DNA of 60,000 nucleotides from Hydractinia symbiolongicarpus (Eukaryota > Cnidaria > Hydrozoa > Anthoathecata > Hydractiniidae). The DNA lies in assembly GCF_029227915.1 (NCBI RefSeq), contig NC_079878.1:10604001-10664000 (forward strand). Direction: 5' to 3'. Below are positions 37,687-48,189 of the stretch, piece by piece. The translations under genes and the position numbers were made by a program. How positions within the stretch are numbered: the first letter of the stretch is position 1; every line of letters begins with the position of its first letter. The notes under the pieces are model-generated. The model was not told the DNA's origin and searched no databases. It saw only the letters and a list, made by a program, of their open reading frames with translations.

Positions 37687-37983
37687 TAAATTTGAAATAA
37701 ATAATTAGATACAAATAAAATACTTACCTTATGTAATTACTTTACTATACACTTTAACTATATATACTTTTCTACCCCACCCCTGCTACTTCTTTTTCCT
37801 TTCTACAGGTTCAGCTTGCTCTGGCTGATAGCACCTGTTCTAGGAGTCTCCTGTCAGGAGCTTTATGGCAACTTTTAACTACCTATTACGTTATTTTATT
37901 TCGTTTTATATCACTTCCACGCACTTTACCCCCGGGTTTAGCTTGCTCCTGCTAATAGTACCCGGTTTATTGGAGCGCTAGCT

Positions 37984-38074
37984 GACTGTACTTGTCTGGC
38001 ACACTAAATAATATATAATGTTATTGAATGTTGCCTAGGCAAGCTGATGAGCCCTGATATTGGGCGAAACAGTC
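37984..38074 (+). ncRNA. Hammerhead ribozyme fold (type III topology)
   Basis: All core positions are present. Stem III: GACTGT (37984-37989) pairs perfectly with ACAGTC (38069-38074). Cleavage triplet GTA, predicted cut after A at 37990. Stem I: CTTGTCTGG (37991-37999) pairs with CCTAGGCAAG from 38035 to 38043, nine pairs including two wobbles. Core CTGATGA at 38044-38050. Stem II: GCCC (38051-38054) with GGGC (38062-38065) and loop TGATATT. Core GAAA at 38066-38069. Hammerheads are known in Penelope-like elements and retrozymes of invertebrates; here it lies between the hAT transposase stop and the right terminus. Two related segments upstream (37809-37838 and 37934-37963, sharing AGCTTGCTC and GCTGATAG/GCTAATAG words) may belong to the same unit. 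Confidence 0.8.
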
Positions 38075-38238
38075 TGATAATATATAATTCCTACCGTTGT
38101 TTTTATTATCCCCTAACTTTATACAACAAATACATTTTTCCAAAATTAACGCAAAAGAGTGGTTTTACACGTTAAAGAGTAAGAGGAGATTGGACTTTAA
38201 TTTAGCCTGTTAACGCTTTAGAATGCCGTAAAAAGCAA

Positions 38239-38365
38239 AAACTTCCGGGGCTTCGCCCCGTACCCCATTTGGGGGGCTTACAGCGCCCCCCAAAACCCCC
38301 AGCTGTTTTGGCGCGCAGCGGTTTGCTACGCAAACGGCTGCGCTTTTTTGCTTCGCAAAATTTGT
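38239..38365. repeat. G/C-rich palindromes near the right end of the hAT element
   Basis: A run of foldbacks: GGGGCTTCGCCCC, then CCCATTTGGGG, a GGGGGGCTT...GCGCCCCCC pair, GCAGCGGTTTGC with GCAAACGGCTGC, and TTTTGCTTCGCAAAA. Base composition is far more G/C-rich than the surroundings. Subterminal palindromes of this kind are common in hAT elements and may bind transposase. Confidence 0.6.
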
Positions 38366-39064
38366 GACTGACATAAAATAAATTCTATATCCGCCCCTGC
38401 CAGGAGTTTTGGAACATATTGTGTCCAAAAACTTTTTATATGCTTTCCTAAATTGAATTAGACGGCACAGAAAAAAATTGGTGGCAATAAATTTTTTACT
38501 TATGTTAACACTTTTTCTGTGACTTCATCAGAAGATTGAAGTTCATCAAAAATACCGCTCTGTTTCTAAACATAATTCTAAATAATAATTATAATAATAA
38601 TTCATAATTCTAAACATAATTTAAATAAATTAAATCAATCAATCAATCAATAATGTTATTAGAAGTTTATTTTCTATTTTTTGGTTATAAGGATTTCATA
38701 AAATTTTATCAGGGTGTATTTGAAGTTTGTGTCTTTTTGTAGCTTTAAAGGTACTGTCTGATTAAAAAACAATATCTTTTCTTTTGTTTTATTAAGTATC
38801 AAAAATAACGAAGATTGCACTCTTAAACAACAAAGATTTATCCAATACTTAGCACCATCGTTTGTTTGTTTTAATCTTGCTGCACTAGCCTACCATCTTC
38901 ACGAACTTTCGAACGCGGCAAAAGGACTGGGTCAATTCATTATTCAGCACATTTTTGCTTGTGACGTAGTTACCTGGCTTCTTATTAGGCGAACCCCCCG
39001 ACTTGCGCATCGAACGACTAAATGTTTATTTATATTTTTTTTCCTTTGTTTAAAAAAGTTCTTC

Positions 39065-39310
39065 ATGAAGATAGCAATGAATGAAAATAATTCGCAGGTT
39101 CTAGGATTTCAATTCGAGCCGGAAAGAACAGCGAATGATGAGCTAGTTCCGACTTTTCAAGACGTAGACGAACCTAATATTGGAAACCTTGTTGCTCCTA
39201 CTCCTAAATGTGAGAGGATGCCCTCTGAAGTGTAGAATGTTTTTGCTGTCACGAGACAGACTCTCAGTCTTTTTCAGGAATATTTGAGTAGGTGTGCGAT
39301 GATTCGCAAG
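39065..39310 (+). pseudogene. Fragment resembling a P2X7-like cysteine-rich domain
   Basis: The frame from 39065 reads MKIAMNENNSQVLGFQFEPE and later PTPKCERMPSEV, then a stop. In a shifted frame the next residues are ECFCCHETDS. A C...C-x2-MP...E-C-x-CC-x-E pattern is the signature of the zinc-binding domain shared by P2X purinoceptor 7 C-termini and many cnidarian proteins. The frameshift plus stop mark it as dead. Confidence 0.45.
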
Positions 39311-40442
39311 TGTAAATCAAGTAACGCGTGCGATGTAAAACGCACGTGCAAAGAATGTTACGCCTGCGATACGGGCTCCGAGGTTATTTTTGTTGCGCAT
39401 TCATTTTGCGGTAGAAAAGTGGGGGACGTTTTAAATCGTGAACCCCAAACACGATGATCGAGCGTGTACTGGTATAGCGACTCTCTCAATCTTAACTTCC
39501 TTTTCTACATGTCCGAAATAGTATGCATGACTATACTGTCATTTTTATATTTATTGTTTATTTTTCACAAGCAAATAGGCAAAAATATGCTTTGTTTTCA
39601 AATTAAAAAAAATCTTTATCCACGTGGCTTAAATAAAACTTCAAAATTTATTCAAAAAGTTCAGCTACACTTTAACAAAATTTTTACAGAAAAAAATTTA
39701 TACCGCCCGTGGGTTTCGGTTTTACAGGCATAAAGAAAAAATCCATTAAATTCGGACCTGCTATGGTTTCCAATTATTTTGTCAAATGAAGAAATTATCT
39801 ACAATTAAATCCATGATAAAATGTCTATTCCGCCTGTAAGTGCAGTTTTGCAGACTTGCTTCATCCGTGCTCCGTCGGCGTTCACCTCCGCATTAGTTAA
39901 GAACCGCATGGCTGGATTTCTTGTGTAAGACCTGGTTACCAACGACGAAGGGGCCAGGCAAAAGAGATTTATGTCTACGTAGTTCTTTTAACTAAGTCAG
40001 GAGTCGGTGAATTAGCTAGGATGGTCAGGTTGGCTATGAATAGGCTTGCTCGTGGATTAAAAGGACCAGGACTATTCAATAATTTCTGAGATCTATGGAT
40101 TTTATAGGTTGATTTTGAAAACTCAATATTTATTTTTCAGGCGTGCGATTAATCACACGCCTGAAACGATTTAGCCGTGTGCCAAGGCGTGCGCGTGCGA
40201 TCGCACGCCTCTCCTGAAAAAGACTGGACTCTATTAAATATTTTCAATTACATGGTATAAAAGTTTCTACTCCTTCATGAGTAATTCTTAGATGCGAGTG
40301 TGATTGAGTAATATTGTAATATTTTTCAGATAAAAAATGTATTACGGAACACGAAGAATTCCGAGCGGTGGTTTTATTGAAGAGTACGCTGTGAACATCT
40401 TTGGTGGCACTCCATGACAGAGAGTTTCGAACGACCACCTAG

Positions 40443-40622
40443 TTACCAGCCCCCACTCACCTCCTTAACATCCTTTTCTTTCCTCCGTTCAGATATTTCT
40501 CTGACTTTTGGTTTTTCCTTATACGGAAGATTTTTTTTTGGATCCTTGAGCAGCGAAAAAAAATTTTTATCCTGTTTTTTTCGACTGTTGTTAGTGCAAT
40601 TCACAACAGCGCACCACGACAT
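40443..40622 (-). pseudogene. THAP-type zinc finger N-terminus, fragment
   Basis: The frame from ATG at 40622 begins MSWCAVVNCTNNSRKKQD, then FFSLLKDPKKN. The start C-A-V-x2-C and following F...P-x-D/DP resemble the first half of a THAP DNA-binding domain. The second half (C-x2-H) does not follow in frame. It may be one exon of a THAP gene or a P-element-like transposase remnant. Confidence 0.45.
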
Positions 40623-41252
40623 TATTCTGCCTCTCAACCTTACTGAATGTGCGATCTGAGTCTAATCTCTCTGTGGCGGGACATCTAGTGAAGAGGAAAC
40701 TAATTTTTAATTATTGATTGGTTGTCTTTAGAGTAGCTGAAACAACTATGCAACCCTAAGGCTAAAGTCATATTGAACTTCAAGTTTTATTAGCGAAAGC
40801 TTCTTACTTAGGTTCGTAGAGAATTAGCACAGTGTGTGTTTACCTTAAGGTCTAGACACATCTCTCGCTTTCGATTTTTTAATTCCATATGAATAATTCA
40901 TAAAAAGCGTTCTTTCACAATTCAGGGGGTAAAATTACCAAAATTTTTAAACATATAATAAAATATCAGCCCTGGCCCACGTTTTATCTATTTTGGTCAG
41001 TTCGGCGCGCTCCAGGTAAATACGTCACACGCGACATATTATTTCAGCCTCGCTTTAGTGCCTATCATCCGCCATCCATATAAACAATCGAAGTGAGAGA
41101 CCGCATGCTTTTTTGTAAACAAGAATGAGATGTTGTTCAGTTGGTGTTAGGAAAGAAAACAAATAATTATTTAATTATTTTATAGAAATTAGTTTCAAAT
41201 AAGAATTTTTTGTCAAAATTTTAGTTGATTTTTAATCGGACAGTACCTTTAA

Positions 41253-42453
41253 GGTGGCAGTAACCCGTTTAAAAATAATAATTTTTTTTTTATAATTAGT
41301 TGCTTAATGTTATTTTTGGACAATATATTCAATTTTTTTTGTTAGGCCACACTTGTCACTAGTTCATAGCTGTAATACTAATATCTTTAAAAAATCCTCT
41401 TTAAACTAAAACATCGTGAATAAGTAATGAATTCTACCAAATTCAGTTTCGGAGCTTGTGACATCATACAGAAAGAAATGACGTAATTATTAAAAAAGAA
41501 AACCGTTATTAATCGAAAGATGGTGCATAAAGTAAAAACAGGATGCAGTGGCTGCATAAACTCTCTCGCATGTCGATGTCAATTACACATTCCTGCAATA
41601 ATATCTTTCTAATTTATTAACGGGGTCATTTCAAAAAACCTAAAAATTGATTTACAGCTGTTCTTGACGTGAGGGATGTGATGCATGGCTAGGATCAACC
41701 TCGCTCCCAGGGCCTGTAGCGTTTTTTGATATGAGGCCCTGGGATCGAGGTTGGGCTAGGATATTTACTGACTTTTTATTCTTATCTATTACACACCTGC
41801 ATGTAAATTTTTTAGGTCCCATACCTCTCAAAGCCTCTTAGCCATTTCTCGAAAAAACTGCGTAAAAATTCTTATAAAATCCTTATAACAGGGAAATTCA
41901 TTAAAATTTGCGTAGAAAAAGCTCGTTGATGACGTTGCAATTGACCGTTTTGGGACATAGTTAGTCAGTTAGGAGTTGAAAACCAATACTATCCTCGCGG
42001 GCAAGATAGCAATAAACTCCGATCTTCATAACGCCTCACCCCAAGAGCTCTAACTTCTAATAGCATTTCCGTTTCTCTTTAAAATGTTAACACGAGCTAC
42101 TTTGTAAATCATACAGCTTTTAAAACGTGTGCAGATTTTTTTTGATTTTGAATTAATTGTTTTGGCAGCGGCTTGGTCGAGGTTGACAGCATGATATGCT
42201 AATGAGACTTTTTTTAAAACAAGCAAAAGGCTATTGTTGGGGAAATATAAAAACAAAAAAGTTCTCCGCACACACTTTTAATATGACCAAATCAAGGTTG
42301 TTTTAAAAACGGAAGTCAATGAAAAATAATGAAGTTGTAAAAAGTTGGACCTCGGAAAACCTAATTTTCTTCTTCTTTATTTCACATCGTATAGATAACA
42401 GACGGACTGAAACATCCATCCATTTGAAGGACTAAAAAATAGTTACTGCCACC
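41253..42453. mobile_element. piggyBac-like MITE, family 2, long copy (1.2 kb)
   Basis: Left TTAA (41249-41252) is shared with the neighbouring family 3 element; right TTAA is at 42454-42457. Ends GGTGGCAGTAACCC and AGTTACTGCCACC match the copy at 23533. It carries a hairpin MITE (41696-41753). Its interior also shares words with family 1 (TTTTTTAGGTCCCATACC at about 41808) and with the insertion at 19621. Confidence 0.85.
41696..41753. repeat. Hairpin MITE with 20-bp arms
   Basis: Arms CAACCTCGCTCCCAGGGCCT (41696-41715) and its inverted match (41734-41753) differ at one position, with an 18-nt loop. A half copy lies at about 5153. A small foldback element nested in the TTAA element. Confidence 0.75.
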
Positions 42454-42457
42454 TTAA

Positions 42458-42850
42458 ATGTAGAATAGCCCTGGGGGGGGGAGGACTGGGAAGGTTGGAA
42501 TGCGGTGGATACATAAATTAGTTGCTAAAATTTGATTCTTTTTACTTGTACTGCGGTAGTAGTAAGGAGTGAGGATAAGTACACCGACCTCCTTCCGCAC
42601 CTTTACCCCCCCAAAACCCCGCTTTCACCATTTCCACCACCACCTCCACCCCAAAACAATTAAAAACTAAATCATATGCTGATATCAACACATAATAATA
42701 TTAAATGTAAGATACATGACGTCATCAACGCATGCACAATAGCATATACTCATATTATACAGATGTGAGTAAGGGAAATTCCCCATTATTCAATCCTTGA
42801 CCAAATCAAAAATTTTTCTAGTTGGAATAAAATGTAGCTATAATAAAGGG
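42458..42850. other. Spacer between the TTAA element and the Polinton polymerase
   Basis: Contains a pyrimidine/C-rich tract (about 42585-42655) and no gene. The left Polinton terminus should be here or within the first part of the polymerase region, but no terminal repeat can be recognised because the other end lies outside the window. Confidence 0.4.
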
Positions 42851-42869
42851 TCAGGGATAAATTTTCAGG

Positions 42870-45800
42870 AACACCAACTCTCCACGATGAGGTTCAACGG
42901 GTCACCATCGAAGATGAATACCAAGGAATTGAGGACCTCAAACACATGTTCGGGAAAGAATCTAAGCATGCCACCAATACTGATGTAATTGAGGATATCC
43001 ATAATATTTTTGATGATGAAGCGGAAATGATAGAAGACGGAAACCGCATCAAAACATGGAGGTTCAACAAAAACCTTAACCCGCCATTGACAGATACCAT
43101 TATGCGAACAATCACACCACACGTAGACATGCGTGTGAAGGTGGTATACAGTTTTAACTGTGATATTTACAGAGCCGGTGGAAATGTGGCCAATTACCAC
43201 AAAACAAAGAGCTCCGGGTCACTCTCAAGCATGGCTGAAATCGAGGCTTTTATGGATGAATGCGAGATGAAGCGCCTGGATCTGGAAGATGCAGAATTTT
43301 GGACGAAAGCTTATTTACCACCCGACAGAACCATCGAGACCCCAGGAGCATATGAAGGCAAAATAGTATTCAAGCACGTACAAGTCAAGATAATCTCTAC
43401 TAGAGAGCCCCTACTTGGATGTGGACCTTTGCCAGACTGGTTGCGCATCAAGAGGTGCATTTATAGTTTTGACAAGACAGACGAAAAAACGGACAGCCTA
43501 TGCTTTTGGAGATGCTTGGCCGTTCATTACCGCGAGAATCGAAAGCAACGTGTAAAACATATTACGCAAGAGGCCCTCGAATTAGCACGCGAGTACTACG
43601 AGAATCCCATGCTAAAGAGGGAAGAGGTACGTGCCACGAGGCTCGTGGATTTGGAGGGTATTGCCAAAAAATTCGAGATTAACATAAGAGTCTTTGAACC
43701 AAAAACAAACAACGATAAGGCCCCATGGCGTCTCGTATATGGACAAGGCCAATACAAAAAGGGTTTGGATAAAATCAATATTGGTATGCTGCAGGGTCAT
43801 TGTTTCTATATCAAGAAGATGGATGTATTGACGCAGCATTGGGAATGCGATCTTTGCACGCAAAGATTTACTAGATCGGAGAACCTCACACGACACAAGA
43901 ATAACGAATGCGAAGGTATCAAGACCAAGATCATTTGCAAAGGTGATAGGGTTGAGCGCATGCAGAGTAGCTCTGAAAAGGTATTCAATCCCGATAAGGG
44001 TTTCAGTTACGCGGCATGCCAATGGATTGAAGCCATGTCAAAGCAAACAGGTAGGCATATACATCATGCTCTTTGTGTGCATGGGAGAGAACGTGTGATA
44101 CGCGACGGTAGTAAGACAAAAACAGTTACCACGGCTGCAAATGGCATGGATGCCCATGTCAACCACAGCTAACCAACGCCGATAAAAATAATTTCAATCG
44201 TACCAAATTTAAAGAAGACTTGGATGGGAGTGTGAAAATCCTCCCAAGGTTAAGAGGGTATTTAAGAAAGAATTTCGAGGATATCCCCACTTCATCGTTT
44301 TTGATTTCGAGGCTCTCCTGGCACCATTGAAACAGCAGCAAACGTCTGATTTAACATATATCTCCGAGCATATACCTGTAAGTGTAGCCATCCACGATAG
44401 CTTACAAGAACATCCTACCTGCATTCATGATGAAGACCCAAAGCTGCTTGTGCAAAAATTTGTCGAGCAGCTAGAGCAGAGACAGATCCGGATTGTCCAA
44501 GAAGTCGAACTGATATATCCCAAGCCGGATGATTTCGATATGCTCCCGGAACTAAAAATACTTGGCAGGAATGGGTAAATCAAGTGACGGTGATAGGCTT
44601 TAACAGTGGCAAGTACGATATAAACCTGATAAAGCGGTATTTTGTCGAACGAATTGCGGATGATGATAATATCAAAGTGGCGAAAAAAGACAACGACTAC
44701 ATGTTTCTAACCACATCAAAATTCAAATTTATCGATATTAAAAATTTCCTCGCACCAAGCTTGAGTTATGAAAAATTGTGCAAGTCATTGGATTGCAATC
44801 TGAAAAAATTAGTGTTCCCATACGAGTGGCTAACAAGTTATAAGAGGCTGAACCATGTGGATCCAGTCGATCATGAGTCGTTTTGTAGCACACTCAGTGG
44901 TAAAAACACCCTATCACCCGAAGATTACCAGGCTTTCCGGGATGAGTTTTTTAAAAGAGAATGCGTCACGATGCTTGATTGGCTGGCCGATTATAATTTG
45001 GCGGATGTAATACCATTTATCGAGGCTGTAGACAAGACCCGCAATACATACTACGAGGATGAGATTGACATTCTAAAAGATGCAGTGAGCATTCCGGGTG
45101 TTTCGATGCGGTGTGTACTGAACAAGTCTCTGCAGTTGAACCCGGATATAAAGCTTTATGCCCCGGGTGATCCCTGTAAGCATAAATTTGAGGCTCGTTG
45201 CACCAAAGCCCGATGCGAGGATTGTAAACAGGTTCAAAAAGATTGTACATCTTGTACAAAGAACGAGGCGTATGAGCTCCTGCAAAATGGCATGGTGGGT
45301 GGCCCCGCAATAGTATTTTGCAGGTACCATGAGAGTGATGTGACGGGTATTCGGTCATATATTTATAACGAACCGAAAAAGTGCAAGACTATCCTGGGAT
45401 ATAACGTCAATATGCTCTACCCAAGCACACTGCTCCAAGACTTCCCTTGTGGGAAGGAGAAGCTGGTAAAAATGGTAGATCCTGCTGAAAAAATAGATGA
45501 TCTGGTGTGATACATTCTTGATGGATCGCTCTTCGGGTTTGCGCAAGTTGATATTGAAGTCCCCACCGAGCTGCACGACAAATTTAGCGAAATGTCACCG
45601 TTATTTGTAGTCAAAGAGATACCCGATGAAGCCATTCCAGAGCACATGCGGGCGTATTTGACCAAGACCGGGCGAAAACGTATCCCTGGCACTAAAAAGC
45701 TGTTGGGAGTGATGAGAGCCGAGAAGATCCTGCTTTGTACGGACCTTTGTACGGCTTGCTATCAAATACTTAAATGCAAACGCGGTAAACCATTCGCGTG

Positions 45801-46612
45801 GTTCCCGGAAGAAATCGCGTATGCGCGTCGTCAAGCTGATAAGAACCCTGATAAACGTATTACGGGCGATACAGAAAAATTGAAAGGGAATAGCTTTTAT
45901 GGGAAAATGATAGAGGATTTGGCGAGACATAACAATACCACATTTACAAAGGATGAAAAGGTAGTAGATGCCGCTATGAGGAGCCCTTACTTGAATGATC
46001 TTGAAGAAATTAGAGACGCGTACGAAGTAAGACGAAGTAAACAAAGCATTTCCATAAATAGAGCGTATCAGTGCGGAATTCTTGTATATCAATTGGCTAA
46101 GCTGTGCATGCTCGAATTTTATTATAATTTTCTCGACAAATACGTAGATCGACGAGTTTGAATATGTGTATATGGATACCGATAGTGCTTATTTTGCAAT
46201 CTCTGGCGATAATCTACGTGATGTTGTTCATCCCGAATTAATCGAGCAGTATGATGAGGATGTTAAAAACTGGCTAATTACCGACAAGCAATCTAGCAGA
46301 ACAGGAGGGTTATTTAAAGAAGAATTCATCGGATTGAGAATGAATGCTTTAACAGCCAAGTGTTATTTTATCGAAGGTAAAGATGGCACTAAGTTTTCGT
46401 GTAAAGGTATGTCCAAAAGGCAGAATGAAGTGACATGGTTGAGATATATGGGAGCACTGAAGGGAGAGTTGGATACCGCTAAAAATGTAGGCTTCCGCGT
46501 ATATAACCAGGGTATGGTGACGTATCAGCAAAATAAGCTGGGGCTTTCGGCGTTCTATGATAAGAGTGTTGTACATGAGGATGGTGTTCATACAAAGCCG
46601 TTAGAATTATAA
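42870..46612 (+). pseudogene. polB: Protein-primed family B DNA polymerase, broken
   Basis: Replicative polymerase of the element. The N-terminal frame (ATG 42946, open from about 42850) to 44172 has an unassigned block with DSLCFWRCLAVH and a zinc finger WECDLCTQRF...HKNNEC. The exonuclease I motif FDFEA is at about 44299; Exo II, GFNSGKYDINLIK, begins 44593. Polymerase motif A lies at 45397 and reads GYNVNMLYPST, with the usual catalytic Asp replaced by Asn (AAC at 45403). Motif B KLKGNSFYGK is near 45883 and motif C YMDTDSAYF at about 46171. Breaks: frame changes near 44172-44327, 44578 and 46160, and an in-frame TGA at 45508-45510. Five disrupted segments plus the motif A change indicate an inactive gene. 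A hairpin follows the stop at 46612. Confidence 0.88.
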
Positions 46613-46634
46613 GTGATGACTCTTGTCTCAAAGT

Positions 46635-46659
46635 TTGTATATACCGATAGTATATACAA
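46635..46659. terminator. Hairpin after the polymerase gene
   Basis: Perfect 10-bp arms TTGTATATAC and GTATATACAA with a 5-nt loop, starting 23 nt after the polymerase stop and followed by an A-run just before the HNH start codon. Candidate 3'-end signal. Confidence 0.6.
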
Positions 46660-46667
46660 CAAAAAAA

Positions 46668-47165
46668 ATGGAGGATACTAAATGCTGTACAAGCTGCAAA
46701 AAACCTTTATCTTTTGATAATTTTAAGATCCAGCGGAATAGCGAATGGACAAAATGGTGCATCAAATGCCTCGACGGCATGAAGGCGACAAGGGAACGCA
46801 ATAAATGCCACCATGGGAATCAGCATGGCCATTGTAAGGAATGCGATTTCACTGGATATATGCATCACCTCATTATAAATAGGATTCGCGATGCTCTAAA
46901 CAGAGACACCGAGATAGCCTCCACCGAATACATAGGGTGCGGTATCTGCACATTCATTGGCAACATCCAAGATCAATTCAGAGACGGGATGTGCTGGGGA
47001 AACCGAGGGAAGTGGGAGTTCGATCACAAAATCCCTATTAAATATCAAGAAAATGGTGCCCCACCCAGTAGGGAGATACAGCTCGCGCAGCTACATTATA
47101 CCAACATGCAGCCATTGTGGAAAAATGAAAACCAATCGAAAGGCTATCGATTCATATCAGAGTAA
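46668..47165 (+). CDS. HNH-type nuclease/zinc-binding protein
   Basis: 165 residues from ATG 46668 (MEDTKCCTSCKKPLSFDNF). The N-terminus has two C-x2-C pairs (CCTSC, WCIKC), a basic helix and a CHHGNQHGHCKEC cluster. The C-terminal half has CGIC, then WEFDHKIPI, and YTNMQPLWKNENQSKG. The D-H followed by N and N/K is the beta-beta-alpha HNH nuclease pattern found in NCLDV, phage and Polinton proteins, with zinc-binding cysteines. Likely cuts DNA during replication or integration, or is a homing-type enzyme; the role is inferred. The frame is intact. A hairpin follows at 47181. Confidence 0.75.
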   Translation: MEDTKCCTSCKKPLSFDNFKIQRNSEWTKWCIKCLDGMKATRERNKCHHGNQHGHCKECDFTGYMHHLIINRIRDALNRDTEIASTEYIGCGICTFIGNIQDQFRDGMCWGNRGKWEFDHKIPIKYQENGAPPSREIQLAQLHYTNMQPLWKNENQSKGYRFISE

Positions 47166-47180
47166 TTTAGCGCTGTATCC

Positions 47181-47205
47181 AAAGGTGGTGTCTCACAACA
47201 CCTTT
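47181..47205. terminator. Hairpin after the HNH gene
   Basis: Arms AAAGGTGGTGT and ACAACACCTTT pair at 10 of 11 positions with a 3-nt loop, beginning 16 nt after the HNH stop codon. Confidence 0.55.
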
Positions 47206-47225
47206 ATACACAAAGCTGCAAATAA

Positions 47226-47814
47226 ATGGAGTTATTGTTACTGATATCGATACTCCTCCCATACGTAGTAATCATTGCTTGTTTCTATCGATACAGACGT
47301 CTAATAAACATGGCTCACGATTTATCGGAGATATTTGATGTTGTAGATACACCAGCAGAGGCCGTTGAACAAAAAAATAGACAAACGTCAAACATTGAAA
47401 GATATACGAAAGACCAAGCCACATTTACTGCCTAAAAAATGTAGCGAGGCATTTTTGGATAAAGCATCACCCGAGGCAATCGAGAAAATTTATAATGATT
47501 TTACTGAACATGACCTCTATGAGAAAGGAGAGAAGACTGCAAAGGCATTGTCAACTCACGCCCTTGGGCTATATAGCAAAGCTATCGGTAACCTTATACC
47601 ACTTGATAGTCCCTTATCTCTTCGTCATGATTTAGAAAATGACCCCATAATGTGCGAATCCATGGCTGATCTAGGAATCCTCGTCTATACGGCTATCGGG
47701 AAATTTTTAGCGCCTTTTTTGGTAGCTGTCCATACGATTAATCACACAAAATTGTCTAAACAGGGTTCCCCCGATTCGGAGGAACTGGTGAATGATACAA
47801 GCTCTCCATCATAA
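47226..47814 (+). pseudogene. Membrane-anchored Polinton protein, frameshifted (complete copy)
   Basis: The first frame (47226-47435) starts MELLLLISILLPYVVIIACF, a clear transmembrane segment, then RYRRL and an acidic stretch. A second frame, one base shifted, is open from 47365 to 47814 without an ATG and contains KTKPHLLPKKCSEAFLDK, YSKAIGNLIPLDS and a second hydrophobic segment LGILVYTAIGKFLAPFLVA. The overlap and lack of a second start point to one gene with a frameshift near 47400. The 3' part is repeated at 50969-51359. Function unknown; recurrent in Polintons as a virion or assembly membrane protein candidate. Confidence 0.6.
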
Positions 47815-47822
47815 AAAGAAGA

Positions 47823-47848
47823 TTTTATAAGCCCTATGGCTTATAAAA
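47823..47848. terminator. Hairpin after the membrane protein gene (unit 1)
   Basis: Perfect 11-bp arms TTTTATAAGCC and GGCTTATAAAA with loop CTAT, 9 nt after the stop at 47814 and just before ATG 47850. Repeated at 51368-51393 in unit 2. Confidence 0.6.
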
Positions 47849-47849
47849 A

Positions 47850-48189
47850 ATGAGTGAACAGACTACCCAAGTAATTACCAAGAAAAACGAAGGACGTGTT
47901 GCTGCTGGTAAAAGACTTGCGGAATGGAATCGCAAGAACAAGGCCAACTTGAAGAAGAAAGTGGGTAAAAGTACTTCCCAAGAGAGTCAGTAACCTGCCA
48001 CAGGTACCTCCAAGTCCATGGGAAGTGGTGTATATATTGGTGGAGGCCAATATCGCGATCGCATGTATTGGTGGTGTCATATATTTTATCCGTAAATCAG
48101 CGGTTACCCAGCAGCTTCCTGCAGTGGCTCAGCAACCAAACGTGAGGCAGGAGGCTAAGGCAGATATTGATATTTTTCTTATGCGCTAA
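47850..48189 (+). pseudogene. Small basic/transmembrane protein, frameshifted (unit 1)
   Basis: ATG 47850 opens a 47-residue basic frame (MSEQTTQVITKKNEGRVAAG, then KRLAEWNRKNKANLKKK) ending at TAA 47991. The adjacent frame continues with PSPWEVVYILVEANIAIACI, a transmembrane segment, and ends FLMR at 48189. A basic head followed by a single membrane segment is a recurrent Polinton gene layout, so this is probably one gene with a frameshift. Unit 2 carries the same shift (51395-51734). Confidence 0.55.

Larger units (their letters stand above)
33395..38399 (+). mobile_element. hAT transposon, apparently complete (about 5.0 kb)
   Basis: Terminal inverted repeats CAGGGGCGGATCTAG (left) and, on the other strand at the right end, CAGGGGCGGATATAG match at 14 of 15 positions, a typical hAT terminus. 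Flanks share only CCAGG (33390-33394 and 38400-38404), whereas hAT usually duplicates 8 bp; an imperfect duplication is possible. Inside are a two-exon transposase, a hammerhead ribozyme fold and G/C-rich palindromes near the right end. The intact reading frame suggests recent activity. Confidence 0.85.
33379..38575. mobile_element. piggyBac-like MITE, family 1, split by the hAT element
   Basis: Left remnant 33379-33394, preceded by TTAA, reads CCCTATTCAGTCCAGG, matching the family 1 end at 12746. Right remnant 38400-38575 continues the same alignment: with one CCAGG copy removed, the join matches the family 1 terminus, and interior words such as GGCAATAAATTTTTTACTTA and TTCTGTGACTTCATCAGAAG match 13300-13345 on the other strand. 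The far end is not found, so the MITE is truncated on the right. Confidence 0.75.
38749..41248. mobile_element. TTAA-flanked element, family 3 (2.5 kb)
   Basis: TTAA flanks at 38745-38748 and 41249-41252. Terminal inverted repeats AGGTACTGTCTGATTAAAAA and its counterpart match at 19 of 20 positions. It contains gene-like fragments (P2X7-type zinc domain near 39065, THAP finger near 40600), both broken, and no piggyBac transposase. Probably a non-autonomous piggyBac-like element that carries host or transposon coding pieces. Confidence 0.75.

Noticed and set aside
47841-48080. Minus-strand ORFs of 79 codons (also 51386-51625)
   Set aside because: Antisense to the small basic/membrane gene; no family resemblance, and both copies are simply duplicated.
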